64,000 nt of DNA from Letharia columbiana (Eukaryota; Ascomycota; Lecanoromycetes; Lecanorales; Parmeliaceae): contig NW_023501036.1 of the NCBI RefSeq assembly GCF_014066305.1, positions 1,437,501 to 1,501,500 on the forward strand. Reading direction: 5' to 3'. Positions within the stretch are counted from its first letter, which is position 1; every line of letters starts with the position of its first letter. The translations under genes and the position numbers were made by a program. Below are positions 45,445-59,772 of the stretch, one piece after another. The notes under the pieces are model-generated. The model searched no databases. It had not been told where the DNA came from and worked only from the letters and a program-made list of their open reading frames with translations.

Positions 45445-48400
45445 ATGTCAGCGCCTCAAGGGCCACGTTCCAGGAGTGGTAGTAGAGGACGTGGAAATGC
45501 ACGGCCAGGCGTTAGATCAAGAGCAGCTGCTCATGGGGGAAGAGAAAGGCAGCCTCTTAAGGGGGCGCCTACCAATGCGACAACAGACCGCCAATCCTCC
45601 CATCATCTCAAACCACCTCCCAATCAGGATCTCCACCACAACAACTCATGGACGAACTCGTCTTCCCTCTCCACGGCGTTCCAGAGTCACGCAGGCAGAA
45701 TGTCGAACCCGTCGAGCCAGACTTGGCGCAACCCAGCCGTGGAAGATAGCCGGACCTACAAGCAGCGCATGAGCGATCTCTATCAGACGGTACGTATTCC
45801 CTCCTACAACTACTAACACGAAGACATACATAGTGACATTTGGCCTTCCGTCGTGCCCACAGCTCAAACAAAATCGAGAACAAGAACGGAAAGATGCAAT
45901 CAAAGATGGCTTTCTCGCGGACCCGGACAAGCCAACTTCGCTGGCCCATGCCATCACACCAGTAGGGACTTGCCAAGATATGTGCCCTGAATATGAGCGT
46001 GTCGAGAGGATTGTACAACTCATGGTCGATGGAAGCGAGAAGGTATGGGCAAAGATAGGCAACAGGTCACACGGGGATAATGGTGCTGATTTTTGGCATA
46101 GATATCACCGTCGTCGGATTCGGACACCATGGTGCCCTCCGAAGAGATTATGGTCAAGAGGTTTCGACGATCTGCAGCTGGCTACGACGAGCAACTTCCA
46201 TCTGATATTAGACCCCCAGCTGTTCTCCAAAAGACTTTAGATTATCTCATCAACGATGTCATTGGTGGACCAGAGTCTCTTCACAAAGTGCACAAATTCG
46301 TATGGGACCGTACGCGAGGCATCCGGAACGACTTCTCCATCCAACAAGTCACAAAGGTAGACGACTTACGAATTGCTATTGATTGCTTTGAGCGCATCGC
46401 ACGCTTCCACATTCTGTCCTTACACCAGCTGTCAAAATCTTCGGGCACTGGCTTCGACCATCACCAAGAACGCGAGCAGCTGAACAACACCCTGCTCTCT
46501 CTAATGTATTACTACGATGACAGTCGGCACAAGTTAACCTCGCTCAATGAAGCCGAATTCCGGGCCTACTGCATCATCTTTGAGATCCAAGACCAACGAC
46601 CAGACTTGGAGGACCGCGCACAGAATTTGCCAAGACCTATACTTAAGGATCCACGGGTTCAGATCGCGCTCAAGCTGTATGCTGCGGCTGGGAATACGTC
46701 AGACGAACAAGGACCCTTACGGCCGCGTACTCTATTCCTAACCGCGCAAGCAAATACCGGAGGCTTCTGGAAGTTGGTGCAGTCGAACGCGGTTTCCTAC
46801 ATGATGGCATGCGTTGCAGAGATATACTTTGGGCTTGTGCGAAGAACAGCACTGCAAGCTATCTCGAAGGCGTACAGGGCAAAACGACTTGGTCAAACGA
46901 GAATGGATGACTGGACACTAGAAGATCTGGCGGAAGCTCTCGGTTTTGATGATGAGAGTGAGACGCACAAGTACTTCAGGTTCAACAACGTTGTTATACA
47001 CAAGAAAGAGGATGGTACTGAGTTCATAGATGTTGGATCAGTGATGGACGATATAGGTTAGTCCTCGCACTTTACATACCTCGATCATTTGCAAACCTCT
47101 TCTAGGTGACGATGCTTGGGAGAGTCACAAATTCTCCATAAGATTGGTGGAATCAAAACGGCTCGGTCGAAACTTACCAGCCGTGATCAACGGATTAAGT
47201 GCTGCTCAAGCACAATCGCAAGGATTCATTGAAGTAGCCTCAGATGCCGATACTGCTTCTATGGCGAATAGCGAATCTCTTTTCGTTGGCGAGTCCGATG
47301 ATGAAAGCACATCATCCCAGTCGAGATCTGGAAGTCCGCAGAAGATTCGAGATGTCAATGGCAAGGCTCCTCAGCTCAACGCTACAGCAACGCCTTTCGA
47401 TCCGAAATCAACCGGATCCGCAGCTCCTGCCCAGTCGAACCCCTTTTCAGCCGCGGCAACTTTTGGCAAGCCTAGCAGGCCGCAGATCCAGTCCAACTCG
47501 ACACCTGTTTTCGATTTCAACTCCAACCCTACTAATCAAGCAGCTCATAATCCTTTCGAGAGCAAAGAACCCCCTAAATTCAAATTTCCCCCAAATGCAG
47601 ACACGATCAAAGCCGGGGAGTCCAAAGGCACCCCTGGTATTTTGGGCAGCAAAGAAACCCCAAAATTCAATTTCTTTCCCTCACAGTCGGCTCCCAAGAC
47701 AGAAGGAAACAGCAACAGCTCTGTGCTTTCACCATTTGCTCCACCCGTGGAAAAGAAAACCACCTTTGGTCAACCCTCAGCCAAATTTCCTGCTACGACG
47801 ACCCCAGAACCAACGAAGGCCGTCGCCGAAAAAGCACCAACCTCAAATGAAGCAGCTGTACCTCCGAAACCAAATGGTATTTTTGATCAACCAGCAGCCT
47901 CGTCAGCTTCCCCTGTCTTTTCGTTTGGAACCTCTCCATTGTTCGAATCAGCCGGAATAGAGCCAAAGGCCCACGATAGCAAGGCCAACCCGTTTCCAAC
48001 CTTGGAAGAAAAGACTCCCAACATTTCGGCTCCACAGCAGAAAGATGCGGCAATCAAGCTTCCGACTTCTACGACTCTACTGGCCCCCAAATCAACTCCT
48101 TTCGATCTATTCCCACCGTCAGATTTACTCACCAAAGAGACAAATCTCCCTCCAGCAGCACCTCTCAAATTTCCTCCATCCAACGATACTCTGCTGCTAA
48201 CGCCAGAATCTCAATCCAATTTGAGGTCTTCGCAACCCTCCTCAATCTTTCCTTCATATACCGCTCCTACCTTTCAGTCGCCTCTTTCTTCGTCCTCCAC
48301 CAGACCTTTCGCAGAAATCCAAAGGCCGACCTCAGTATCAGAGCCTACCACTTCGAGTTCACGAGCTTTCCCCGGCTCGACATTGATTAAGTCTTCAGGA

Positions 48401-49958
48401 TCTCAACCTAGCCAGAAAAAATCAACTTCCGCCCCTTCGCGACTAGATCCAAGATCTGTAGCTTTAAACAAGCTCTCCAGAAATATGCTGCTTGAAGATA
48501 ATGGAATCATACAGCATTTCATTGAATTCACTGTCGGACCTATCATCAAGGCCTCGATTACTCAATTCGACGACGAATCGTCTTGGAAGGAATCAAGTCA
48601 GTCTTCGCCATCTGGGTCTCGGTGTGGTGAGCGAATGCTGATTGGGAGTAGGGGAATGTCGTGCTATCTTGTTGGCCAAGAAGTTTTTTAAGAGGTGGAA
48701 AGCCAATGCCTGGAATATGAGTCTCATGCGCAAAGCCAAACAACGAAGAAGGGATTTTGCGAAGTCGATCCAGAATTCCGTCAAGGCCGAGCGCCAAAAG
48801 CACAATGATCGTAATTCTTCACTCTCCTCGCTCGCATCGAGTATGGGAGGCTCAAAAAGCCCAATTGGGCACCAAAGTCACCCTGGAAACATGATGCCAC
48901 CGCCCCTGACTCCGCTGCAGAAGCGACAGAGCTTACCTGCAGATTTCGACAATGAGCAAAGCCAACTAGAGAACTCCACAGGGACAAAACGCAAACGAGA
49001 AGACCCCACTAGAAGCGTTGATCAAGGCACTCCAAGGCGTACGAAAATTCATCACAAGAGATCCCGCACTATTGGGGACCCGACCATGTCTGCTCCTCCA
49101 CATCCTATGACACGTCCGCCTTACAAGTCCCGAATGGATGTCTCGAAGATAAAGGATAGGTCGCTTCTCAGCGACATACTCATGAAGCAAGCCCGTCGCC
49201 TAGCTCCCAAGGCTAGATCAGACACAACACGTACAGACTATTTCCAGCTCAAGGCTCTTGGCATCGATCCAGACACTCCCGTTATACCGTCAACGAAGAA
49301 GCGAACGAGGGGTAAGATGGAAATTGATGAAGTCGATCGCTCGATGGAGACAACTTTATTAAGCCCTCCTCCCAGCTATGGCACGCGACTATCCGTCTCT
49401 CAACCAGATACACAGAATCAGCCCAGTTCAAGTAGAGTTTCAAGATCAGTGGATGATGACGACGAAGAGCTCTTTGCGCAGATACGTTCTGTCCGCGAAG
49501 CATTGGCAGAGTCAGAGCAATGGTGTAGATCCGAACGACAAAGTATCGAGAAGAGTATGACACCTCAACCCGAAAATTTCCCGCCTAACAACGAGACAAC
49601 GGCACAGCGTAAACTCAGGGAAATTAGGGAACGAGGGACGACACCTTCGAGAACGGAGCTTAGGTTGAGAGCTATGGGCGACAAAGCCCTTCTGCCGAAG
49701 GGCTTTTGGGATGGCGAAGGGATGGGGATGAGTTTGGTAGGGAAGGGGAAGCAGAAGGAAGTGGCTACGCCTCTTCCATCAAGTCAACAGCGAGAGCAGG
49801 TCGGAACGGCGCCAAGGGGATTCGCAGCCTTGGAGAGGCAAACGCAGATGAATGGGTTCATGAGTGGTCCATCTCGACCTGCACATCATCTGAAACAGCA
49901 AGCGGCAGAGGCGCAGAAGCAGGCGGGCTCGAGTGCGGAGGATGCGATTGAGCTTTGA
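45445..49958 (+). CDS. sac3: Nuclear mRNA export factor Sac3 (TREX-2 scaffold)
   Basis: Exons 45445-45789, 45863-46042, 46102-47056, 47106-48596 and 48652-49958 join to 1425 aa. Sac3 scaffolds TREX-2 with Thp1, Sem1, Sus1 and Cdc31 at the nuclear pore. The Sac3/GANP domain covers about residues 130-500: TPVGTCQDMCPEYERVER, SEEIMVKRFRRSAAGYDEQL, DLRIAIDCFERIARFHILSL, LNEAEFRAYCIIF and KAYRAKRLGQTRMDDWTLED. It is followed by a nucleoporin-like region with NPF, FSFG and KFKFP repeats. The last intron (48597-48651, 55 nt) avoids an apparent frame stop and creates SSWKES-RECRAILLAKKFF, the start of the helix that binds Cdc31/Sus1 (FFKRWKANAWN). The tail is charged and coiled. The start ATG was chosen because the upstream open frame lacks conserved character. 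Confidence 0.93.
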
Positions 49959-51107
49959 AGGAGGAAAAAATTGTGCACGCTTTGGAAGGTGCACATGGAA
50001 TTTTGCATAGCGATGGCGCAAAGAGTGTGATATGCCAAGAGCCGCGCTTTTATGTACAGTACCGTTAGATCTTCTTGGGTGTCAATGCGAGACTCCGGAT
50101 CGAGAAACGAAGGCCCGAGCAGCTCGCTTGAGCTGCACCAGACACTGTTGAAGCTCGAATCCGTCCATCCATCCGAACCGTGACCTACCACCGCCTCCGC
50201 TTCTACCCCCCCGATGGAAACCTACCCGATCTCAGCCACCTCTCCGTCCCTCTCCGTCCATGATCCCGTTGGATAAGCGGCCGTAAAGTTCGAGCTACGC
50301 AGCAGGTGTTGACAAGTTGTAGAACCGGCCGGTATAGAGAGCTACTTGTAGTCCGCACGGCCAAGAATTCCCGCCCGCGTTCTTGGAGGCCACGGTGCCC
50401 CGAGTCTTGTCCCACTGAACGTGCGACGCCGTGCCCGGATTGGCGGAACGATGATCCGCATCCGGGGCTGAAGTTGGTGTTTCCTTCCCATGCGCAAGAG
50501 TCGATTGATTTCGGTGCCCGTTTTGGCCATCCGTTGTTGCTGAACGAGGTCTTTGCGCGGTGGGACGACGTGGTCCATTGACCGTGGCGTGGGGGTTGCT
50601 AGCAAAGGGCTGGGTGGACCTGGTAGCTGCGGATGAAAAAGAAGGATCGGTGGTTTTGGCTACATGGTACATGGTTATGATCCCGGAACTCGGGTTCGTG
50701 CGATAACGGGAAAGAAGGGTGCAGGAACGTGGCGCTGGTGGTGTTGACGAGGGTCCGTGAAGCTGGCGTGTCTTCGCTTTTGGGAGGTTCGTTCGCTAGG
50801 GATAAGAGGGAGCTGTTGGAAAGGGGAGAAGGATTGGGTGCTGGTCTCTGTCGTTTTAATGGTTCGTTTTTGGGTATGGAACCGTCTGGATGTGTCATGG
50901 ATGGACGGAAAGCGATTGGTGTTTCATTGAAGAGCTGCTATTGTCTATGTCTTGAGGATCTGTATCGCACTGCTGCCATTGTTCTCTGGCATCTCGCCTG
51001 GCGCAAGTCATTCGTTCTCGATGCTCTAAACGTACCCCGTTCACAACGCCCTGTTCACCGTAATGGAAACCGAGACCGCAGGGAAACGCCAGCTAGCCGA
51101 GTCCTAG
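49959..51107. other. Convergent intergenic region, sac3 and BTB gene
   Basis: 1.15 kb with several mid-length open frames on both strands (for example 50729-51166 plus, 50295-50672 minus, 50599-50898 minus). They are Pro/Ser/Arg-rich, show no known motif and cannot be joined by good splice sites. I treat them as chance frames in GC-rich sequence. Confidence 0.4.
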
Positions 51108-52079
51108 TCATTCCCGTGCCATCGCTTTTCTATCCTCCAAGTAATCTTCAGTCAGATCGCAGCTAGCTCCCTCGTGCTCGTGAAAAGAGCAGATAGCTCC
51201 TGTTTTGGTCCAGTCGGTTGGGGGGAGATCATTCACCCACCGGTAGGCAAACAAATTGGCCATAGACAGCACAAAACCTGCATGGTAGCTTATACCATCT
51301 CCAGCGTCGTAGATGCCGTCGGTGTTGTCGCAGAAAAGTTGCAGAAGTAGTTGACAGAAGTTGGACTCTTTCGGCAAGGTCTCCCAGGCCATGTTTATGC
51401 CTTCCATAGGTCCTCCCACATCATCCGGCCCATCCGCTGCCCAGTACATCTTGCAATGGCCTTTATCAGTAGAGCTGAAACCGTAAACCTCAACCAATGC
51501 CGTAATGCCAGCATCTTTCAAGCGTGGAACCTGAAGTGCGTCGGCCAGAATGTACAGAGCGATGAGAGAAGCGAATGGAAGGTCGCGATAGTTAGCATGC
51601 TCCCACAACTTTCGGTGTGGATTAGTGAGTGGGAGCCATTCTGCATGTAGCAACTTTCGAGATATCACTTCTGAGCGCACTTTATTTGTCAACTCCTTCA
51701 GAGATGGATTGAGCGACTTTGAGTAATGAAAACCTCTGAGACTGCCGGTGTACAGCCAATAGACGAAGTACTTGAAGGTCGCAGGATCCTCCTCAGGAAG
51801 CGTGAGTGTTCCATCGTCGGCCTCCTTGAAGTTACCGGTGAATGCTGCCTTAAAGAAGTCGGATCGACTGCAGATGAGGCGCTTGTGTATTTCAAAGCGT
51901 TGCTTTACAGGACCGACGAGCACGACCACCATGGTGTCATAAAGGAACCTTGGTATCGATTAGCGTTGTTCGAAGATGGCCTTGGCCAGAATCCAGATAA
52001 CTTACGGGGTTTGCTCATCGGCGCTCTCCTGCTTTGGAGACCCTTCGTCGGTCGCTGCTGCTGATTGCGTTCCGGTCAT
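51108..52079 (-). CDS. BTB/POZ-domain protein
   Basis: The exons are 52006-52079 and 51108-51948 on the minus strand, 304 aa. The 57-nt intron (51949-52005, GTAAGT...CCAAG) joins a Ser/Glu-rich leader to TPFLYDTMVVVLVG, the first BTB strand. The BTB fold (about residues 25-105) shows RFEIHKRLICSRSDFFKAAF, GNFKEADDGTLTLPEEDPAT and FKYFVYWLYTGSL. The C-terminal region (LIALYILADALQVPRLKDAG...LFAYRWVNDLPP) resembles the helical extension of many fungal BTB proteins. These often act as cullin-3 adaptors or simple dimerisers, but no partner domain (MATH, Kelch, zinc finger) is present. The function is unknown. Confidence 0.85.
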
Positions 52080-52413
52080 GTTGTGTTGTCGCTGAAGATT
52101 GCTTCGTATTGGAAGGCAATCTAGTTGCTAGGTCGGAATCAGGATCATGTAGGATTGTGAACTTGTATGCTGGTATCCGAGGCCTGAAACGGCCGTTATC
52201 AATATTTGTTCATGGCGACGCCAACGACCCTACGCCTTTATGACACTCAGTCTGGCTTCACGAAGTCCCTAGTTTGCTAATTTCGCGAACAGTGTTTCTG
52301 AGGAACCTGCTGCGGAAGGCCGTTGTAATTGCTCAAGGTGTGTAATATCCTCGGTCACGCCCCTTCTGGAAGTCTAATGGAACCCGTAAAGGAGCAAATG
52401 GATGACCTCGGTC
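52080..52413. promoter_or_regulatory. BTB gene promoter and nta1 3' flank
   Basis: 334 bp between two minus-strand genes. Nothing distinctive was seen. Confidence 0.45.
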
Positions 52414-53446
52414 TCATTCTGCGAGCTCTTTATCACGGGATTGCAACCGTAGAGCCCACTTCGGCTCCTTCTCCGTATCTGCAACAACGACACCCTCTTC
52501 CGCTCTTCCCATAATGTCCCAGATCTTGACAACCCCGTTTCCTACTTTCCCAATCCAGGAACTTCCAGCATACCTCACGCCCTCCTCAATGCCTAGTGGG
52601 TTCTTGCCCGCTTCTTGCCCGCATCTGTTCCCAAATACTGCAATCACTTCCTTCTCCGCTTCCACAAGCGGTTTCAGCCTTCCCACCCAATAGCTCAATG
52701 TAGATAAATCCGGTTCCTCTGCATGAGCAGCCAACTCTAAGGCATCCAACCCTGTCAGCCAGGCCATTGAGAGTACAAGCAACTCCGACCCAGAAGCCAG
52801 AGCGTGAGATGCAAACTCATACGCTTCCCACGGAGCCTCGAATTTGTGTGGGTTCAGGTCCATGCATATGCCAAAATTCGCCCGTACACCCCGCTCTGGG
52901 CAAGTCTTAGGAGCGAATGTCAAAGAGGTTGAGAGCCATCCTGACGGTGATTCTTGAGCCCATGTTTCATCCGTGTAGTAAAGATGCGTCTTGCGGTAAT
53001 GGGCCAAAATTTGGCTGGTGGGGGAGACAGTGACTGTGGAATTATAGGCTATGGCTTCCCCGGCAGGCGAGAGGTCTTGAGTCTTTGTGCTGGAAGCAGG
53101 GGGTGGGGTGCAGAGCTCGGGGTAGCCGACTGTGACAATGCAATTGAGACGGCTGGCGGTCGCCCTGGCCCAATTTGTGGAGGGACCAGAGGCGGTGGGT
53201 TCGAGGTGGGGCAATATGGACGAGAAGGAAGGGTAATTGTACCCTGTCTAGTAATCAATGAGATGAACATTGGGCTCGGAATAGAACAGGACGAGGTGAA
53301 GAGGTAGTACCTGTGAAAGCGAGCTCGGGAAGAACTAGTAGGTCAATGTTTTGCGGAGATGCTGCCTCCAGTAGGGCGTTAACGCGGGCGATGTTCTCAG
53401 GAAGCCTGCCTAGCTCAGGGTTGAATTGTAGGCAGGCTATGCGCAT
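52414..53446 (-). CDS. Carbon-nitrogen hydrolase, Nta1-like N-terminal amidase
   Basis: The exons are 53311-53446 and 52414-53243 on the minus strand, 321 aa. The 67-nt intron (53244-53310) joins LPELAFTG to YNYPSF. The nitrilase-fold Glu-Lys-Cys triad is visible: Glu in LLVLPELAFTG, Lys in AHYRKTHLYYTDE, and Cys in ANFGICMDLNPHKFEAPWE. The DLNPHKFEAPW context and the length suggest Nta1, which deamidates N-terminal Asn and Gln to feed the Arg/N-degron pathway. The conserved SWIGKVGNGVVKIWDIMGR end agrees. The start at 53446 (MRIACLQFNPELG) matches the usual first strand; an upstream ATG at 53524 is also open. Confidence 0.87.
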
Positions 53447-53979
53447 GTTGCGCGAAACCCTGGAAGAAGAGAGGATGAAGCTTTGGAGTTGAAGATGAAG
53501 ATCAAAGGATCTGCTGCAGCCCAAGTTGTAGCTACCTATCTACTCTCACCATCACCATGATAGATGTCTATAATGAAGCTCTAATATGTATGCTATCATA
53601 GCCCAAAACGAGCTTACCAGATTTCTTTGGAACATCTTTTGGTGCGTTCAGTATAGTTGGGAAGGAAAAGCACTAGGAACGGACGACCATAGGTCTGGTC
53701 ACACCAATGGAGACTTTACTTTGCAATTCTACCACTACTCTCCGGTCTATTTGTCTGATAGGCACCCTCGGAATATTGTACAATGTAGACCATAAGCTAC
53801 GCCTTCAAAGCCGATATAGGCATGCTTTGACCCCAACTAAACGTCTTCCCCCGTGCGGCTCCATTCCCCGTATAGGCTTGCTCTTGCACGCTCCTCAAAG
53901 CATCTTCTACATCCGGTTCACGAAGCTGCTCCCTTGAAGGTATAACATATCGTGGAGTACCTTCTACCTCCACGGAAGG
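53447..53979. other. Intergenic region between nta1 and the F-box-like gene
   Basis: 533 bp between minus-strand genes. It contains the nta1 promoter. No gene or repeat was recognised. Confidence 0.45.
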
Positions 53980-55361
53980 TCAGACTAATGGTGCAGTAGT
54001 TGACGGCCATACGTTCTTCTTTATTTGGCATCGTGCCTCAATTCCGACCAGTCTGCAATAGAAATTTAGCTTTGAAACACGGTGCAGACTCCCTAAACAT
54101 ACCCTGGACCCACGAAACCAGAATTTCTCAAGCGCTTACTATCCCAAAAAGCGTAACCAAGGCTTCGTGTAGTGTGTCGAATTCCGTGCGGAGAAACGAA
54201 ATGAGTATTACCATACACGCAAAGCCAACCTTCGTTTGATCCATCAATGGTGTCTTTAAATGGGAAAAGGTTATTGCGGGCAACTGCGTGAATGTAATTG
54301 TGAATCAGATTGCTATCTTTGCGGGACATCTCTTTCCAAAATCCTTCCAATGCAGTTGATAGAGAACGCTTCTGCCCGTCGTAATAGATATGAGAAGACA
54401 TCTCCCGCTGCATATTCAAACGGTCGAGTCGGAGAGCATGGTGTAAGAACGGTAAGCTCAAATTCGATAGGTAATCCGTGTATAGGCTATGGATCTGGAA
54501 TTTGGCTTCACGTAACGCTGCTGACCGCTCGTAGGATCGAAAACTGGTGATTGCCGCAGGTTCCAATGGCGGCTCAGGCAACTGGATGCCTACGAAACTG
54601 GACTCGATCCGATCGAAAGAGTTGGAGAGCAGGGAGCAGCGGTAATCTTCGACGCAAGCTAGCTCCTCGATCTCCCACTGCTGATAATTTTCCAAGAAGA
54701 AGTGAGAATCTGACGGAAGTTCCCACAATTTTTCTCCGCTGTACTCCATGTCCGAACTAAAGATATTTGTGTATAATTCGTACCGAAAGAACGCTCGCTG
54801 AAGGCGGCCCTCCTCCACATCGGAAAGAGGGGCATAGCAGTGGTCTCGGTCTATAGGATGGCTTCTCCAGAGGCCGTTGGATTTCGGTAGGACAATGCAA
54901 CCATCTTGTGGCGAGGTGTGGTTCTGAACAAATGCGGTGTCTCTGCATCGACGAAGGTAGTAATTCGACCGACTAGTCAGATCCTCGATGAAGTACTGCG
55001 TGGATTGGTACAGCTGGCACAAGGGCACCGCTATAGGTAGTGAATAGTGCTGCCCTTTTTGTTCAACAGTTTTGTGTCTCTTGTTCTCATAAGTTCGCAG
55101 AAAAGCCAGGACAGCCTTTCGGTCCGGGCCTACGTCTTTGAGTTGCGAGGCTTGCACAGCCGCCAAAGCATCGATGAATGCTGCAGGTCTGATCCTTCGG
55201 CGCATAAGTGAGATGAGGATTGTTTCTTTTGACGCCAAAAAGACTTGATAAGCTTTGGGCGAGGCTCGTATCAGCGAGTAGAGAGTTTGAGTGGTGGGAA
55301 GCTCAAGCAGTATTGGCGTGATAAGCTCGGCGGAAAGCCTATCAAAATGGTTGCGTTCCAT
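53980..55361 (-). CDS. F-box-like fungal protein, uncharacterised
   Basis: The exons are 54103-55361 and 53980-54052 on the minus strand, 443 aa. The 50-nt intron (54053-54102) has a strong GTATGT donor and TTGCAG acceptor. If it is unspliced the frame stops after GPGYV. The N-terminus (DRLSAELITPILLELPTTQT, LYSLIRASPKAYQVFLASKE) has the leucine/proline pattern of a degenerate F-box, which would dock Skp1 in an SCF ubiquitin ligase. No known substrate-binding repeat follows. The body is a long conserved-looking region with many aromatic residues, such as GLGYAFWDSKRLR-type endings seen in expanded fungal families. The specific role is unknown. It opens the accessory stretch to the right. Confidence 0.68.
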
Positions 55362-55854
55362 GTTGCTGGTGAGAAGAGTGGAATGGGAAAGGAAGAGATG
55401 CGAAGACGTAGGTCAACTGAGGCAGTGTTGAGGAGGACAATAGTTGGAAGCGCCAGAATCAAACATAGACGCGTTCCAAAGAGTCGGTCTGTTGATGTGA
55501 CCAAGCCTGCGTAAGGAAGAAGATTTTCGCGGTCGTCTGCTGAATCTGGACCTGGATCAAATGGTATGGACTTGATTCACAAGAGTGTCGAGGGCACCAA
55601 CACAGCAGGCTAGAATACCAAATTAAGAGCAGCATAAAGGCTCAGCACCCAGCACTGTCCAGATTGCCCAAACCGGTTGGCGGCAAGTACTTCGATCGTT
55701 GCTAAGGCGCCAGTTACAGTTCACGAAGGTAGCCCATGTTTTTACTAAATATTGGCGGCTATTTTGGCAACATATTTACACAATGAATATAGTGAGATCT
55801 CAGATCCGCTGATCAGCCACATCTCAACACCCACCTTGTGTTTTCACAAGAGAG
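55362..55854. other. Intergenic region, F-box-like gene and GH5 gene
   Basis: 493 bp between minus-strand genes. A near-palindrome AGTGAGATCTCAGATCCGCTGATC lies at about 55790-55813. No gene was seen. Confidence 0.4.
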
Positions 55855-58243
<2,389 letters not shown>

Positions 58244-58940
58244 GTTGATTTAGAACGGTGAAACGAAATTTGCCTTGAGGGACAAATGATATATTTACAG
58301 GCACTGCCTGATTGTAAATGAAGGAGAAGAATTGAAGGCTTGATGACAAGGTAATGACCGTGGTATTCGAACAGCGAAAAAGTGACCAAAAGCAAATAGA
58401 CCAATCACAAAGGACAGTGGGAAGCTCAAGAGGCAAAGAAAGAGGATTCGCGAAAGGATTGAAAGAGGGAGGAAGTAGAAAAGGAGACGGAGTGAGCGGC
58501 CATGGTATCTGATACCAGTGCATGCAGCATCGCCGCACGGTCAGCGATTCTGGTTGACCTGAGACGATGACCCCTCAATTATTATCAGCATGCTGGCTCC
58601 TTCCACAAGCCTTGCTGTCCCTTAATCTCATGGAATAGATACCTTGTTTACCTTAGATAAATTTGTCAAGCAAATCAGGCGTGTTGGAGGGAGAGAGAGA
58701 GAAGGGCGGGAAAGTGAAAGTCATCTCCGACGAGGCGCTGAGAGCGGCCTCTGCCCCTGAAAAAAGAAACTTCGGCGTCGTTTCGTCCCCCAGTCAATTA
58801 ATTTTCTTCTTTTTCTGCTCCAGCTGTCGAAATTCTGAGCCAAGTGTGGCATTCAGTACCAATTACTACGAGTAACCCTCACACATATCATCCGTCTTGG
58901 GACGACTCTTTGCAGCTGCCCGCCTTGATGCTTGTGCATG
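58244..58940. promoter_or_regulatory. GH5 promoter region up to the transposon
   Basis: About 700 bp upstream of the GH5 start. It is A/G-rich on the plus strand near 58430-58490, with a GAGAGAGAGAG stretch at 58690-58702. No gene was seen. Confidence 0.45.
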
Positions 58941-58953
58941 CCAGAACGGCTAT

Positions 58954-58997
58954 GGGATTCTTACAAATTCATACCCCATCTTACATTTTCATACCCC
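58954..58997 (+). repeat. Left 44-bp terminal inverted repeat
   Basis: It begins GGGATTCTTACAAATTCATA and contains two inverted copies of the 18-bp motif spaced 20 bp apart. It pairs with 59427-59470. Confidence 0.85.
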
Positions 58998-59010
58998 TCA
59001 CCAAAAAAAT

Positions 59011-59088
59011 GGGGTATGAATCTGTAAGTTGCCAGTCCTTGGGGTATGAATTTGTAAGTTACCATTTCTTGGAGTATGAAAATATAAG
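59011..59088 (+). repeat. Left subterminal 30-bp tandem repeats, three units
   Basis: GGGGTATGAATCTGTAAG, GGGGTATGAATTTGTAAG and GGAGTATGAAAATATAAG start at 59011, 59041 and 59071. Each is followed by a variant of TTACCATTTCTT. Confidence 0.85.
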
Positions 59089-59132
59089 ATACCATCAACT
59101 TGTAGATTTAGTTATCCTTACACCGGCTGAGA

Positions 59133-59207
59133 GGCTAAAAAGCTATACCTGGGGGTGTCTACACTTCACGCTATAGATAAGATACCCCCGGGTATAGCTT
59201 TTTAGTC
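59133..59207. repeat. Central inverted repeat (26-bp arms)
   Basis: The arm GGCTAAAAAGCTATACC... at 59133-59158 is repeated in reverse complement at 59182-59207 with few mismatches. It should form a strong hairpin in the middle of the element. Confidence 0.8.
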
Positions 59208-59426
59208 TAGCGGTAACTCGGGCTGCTAATAGGCTATCGGGTTACCGGCTCAAGGCGGGTATTATGCTACCTACCTACCCCATTACGCCCCGAAATCTTA
59301 CCCCAAAACTCCGTCCCTATTTGATGCTAACGCTACCCGCGAGAAAAAGATAATAATTCCAGGTTACTATGGTAACTTACAAAATCATACCCCTATTAAT
59401 GGTATCTTACAAATTCATACCCCATT

Positions 59427-59470
59427 GGGGTATGAGAGTGTAAGATGGGGTATGAATTTGTAAGAATCCC
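59427..59470 (-). repeat. Right 44-bp terminal inverted repeat
   Basis: It ends TGAATTTGTAAGAATCCC and is the reverse complement of the left repeat with two mismatches. A further 30 bp with one more motif copy (59478) lies between it and the flanking repeat. Confidence 0.85.
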
Positions 59471-59772
59471 ACAGTTTGGGGTATGATTTTGTAATTTGCC
59501 CCAGAACGGAGCCTTGACATTAATCCTTTAGATCATGACGCATGAATAGAGGTGGTGGAGGGAAACCTTGGAAGGCAAGGAGTTGAACCGTCGCAAGTCC
59601 CACAGATCGTTGCATGAGGATCACTACATTTTGAGCGTTAAACCGGGGGGAAAACAAATTCTCGTCGGTCTGAACTGGCAAACTAGCCGCAGTGGGACTT
59701 GAATATTCGAGGTTCCCTCTATTCACGACTTCTCACTTTTAACCCATTATCTTACTACCCACGACTCTCGCA

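Larger units (their letters stand above)
58941..59509. mobile_element. Non-autonomous foldback transposon (MITE-like) with 9-bp flanking repeat
   Basis: The element (58950-59500, 551 bp) lies between two copies of CCAGAACGG (58941-58949 and 59501-59509), a likely target-site duplication. Terminal inverted repeats of 44 bp (58954-58997 and 59427-59470) match at about 42 positions. The motif GGGGTATGAATTTGTAAG occurs ten times in mirrored order: minus at 58960 and 58980; plus at 59011, 59041 and 59071; minus at 59376 and 59406; plus at 59427, 59447 and 59478. It has no coding capacity. A 9-bp duplication fits a Mutator-like element, but the terminal sequence was not matched to any known family. 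Confidence 0.78.

Noticed and set aside
48597..48691. Apparent frame break or stop in sac3
   Set aside because: A 55-nt intron (48597-48651, GTCAGT...GGGAGTAG) resolves it and joins KES to RECRAILLAKKFF, the expected Cdc31/Sus1-binding helix. No lesion is needed.
50295..51166. Several Pro/Ser/Arg-rich open frames on both strands
   Set aside because: They overlap in conflicting phases. The best splice (donor GTTATC near 50705) breaks frame, and no motif is recognised.
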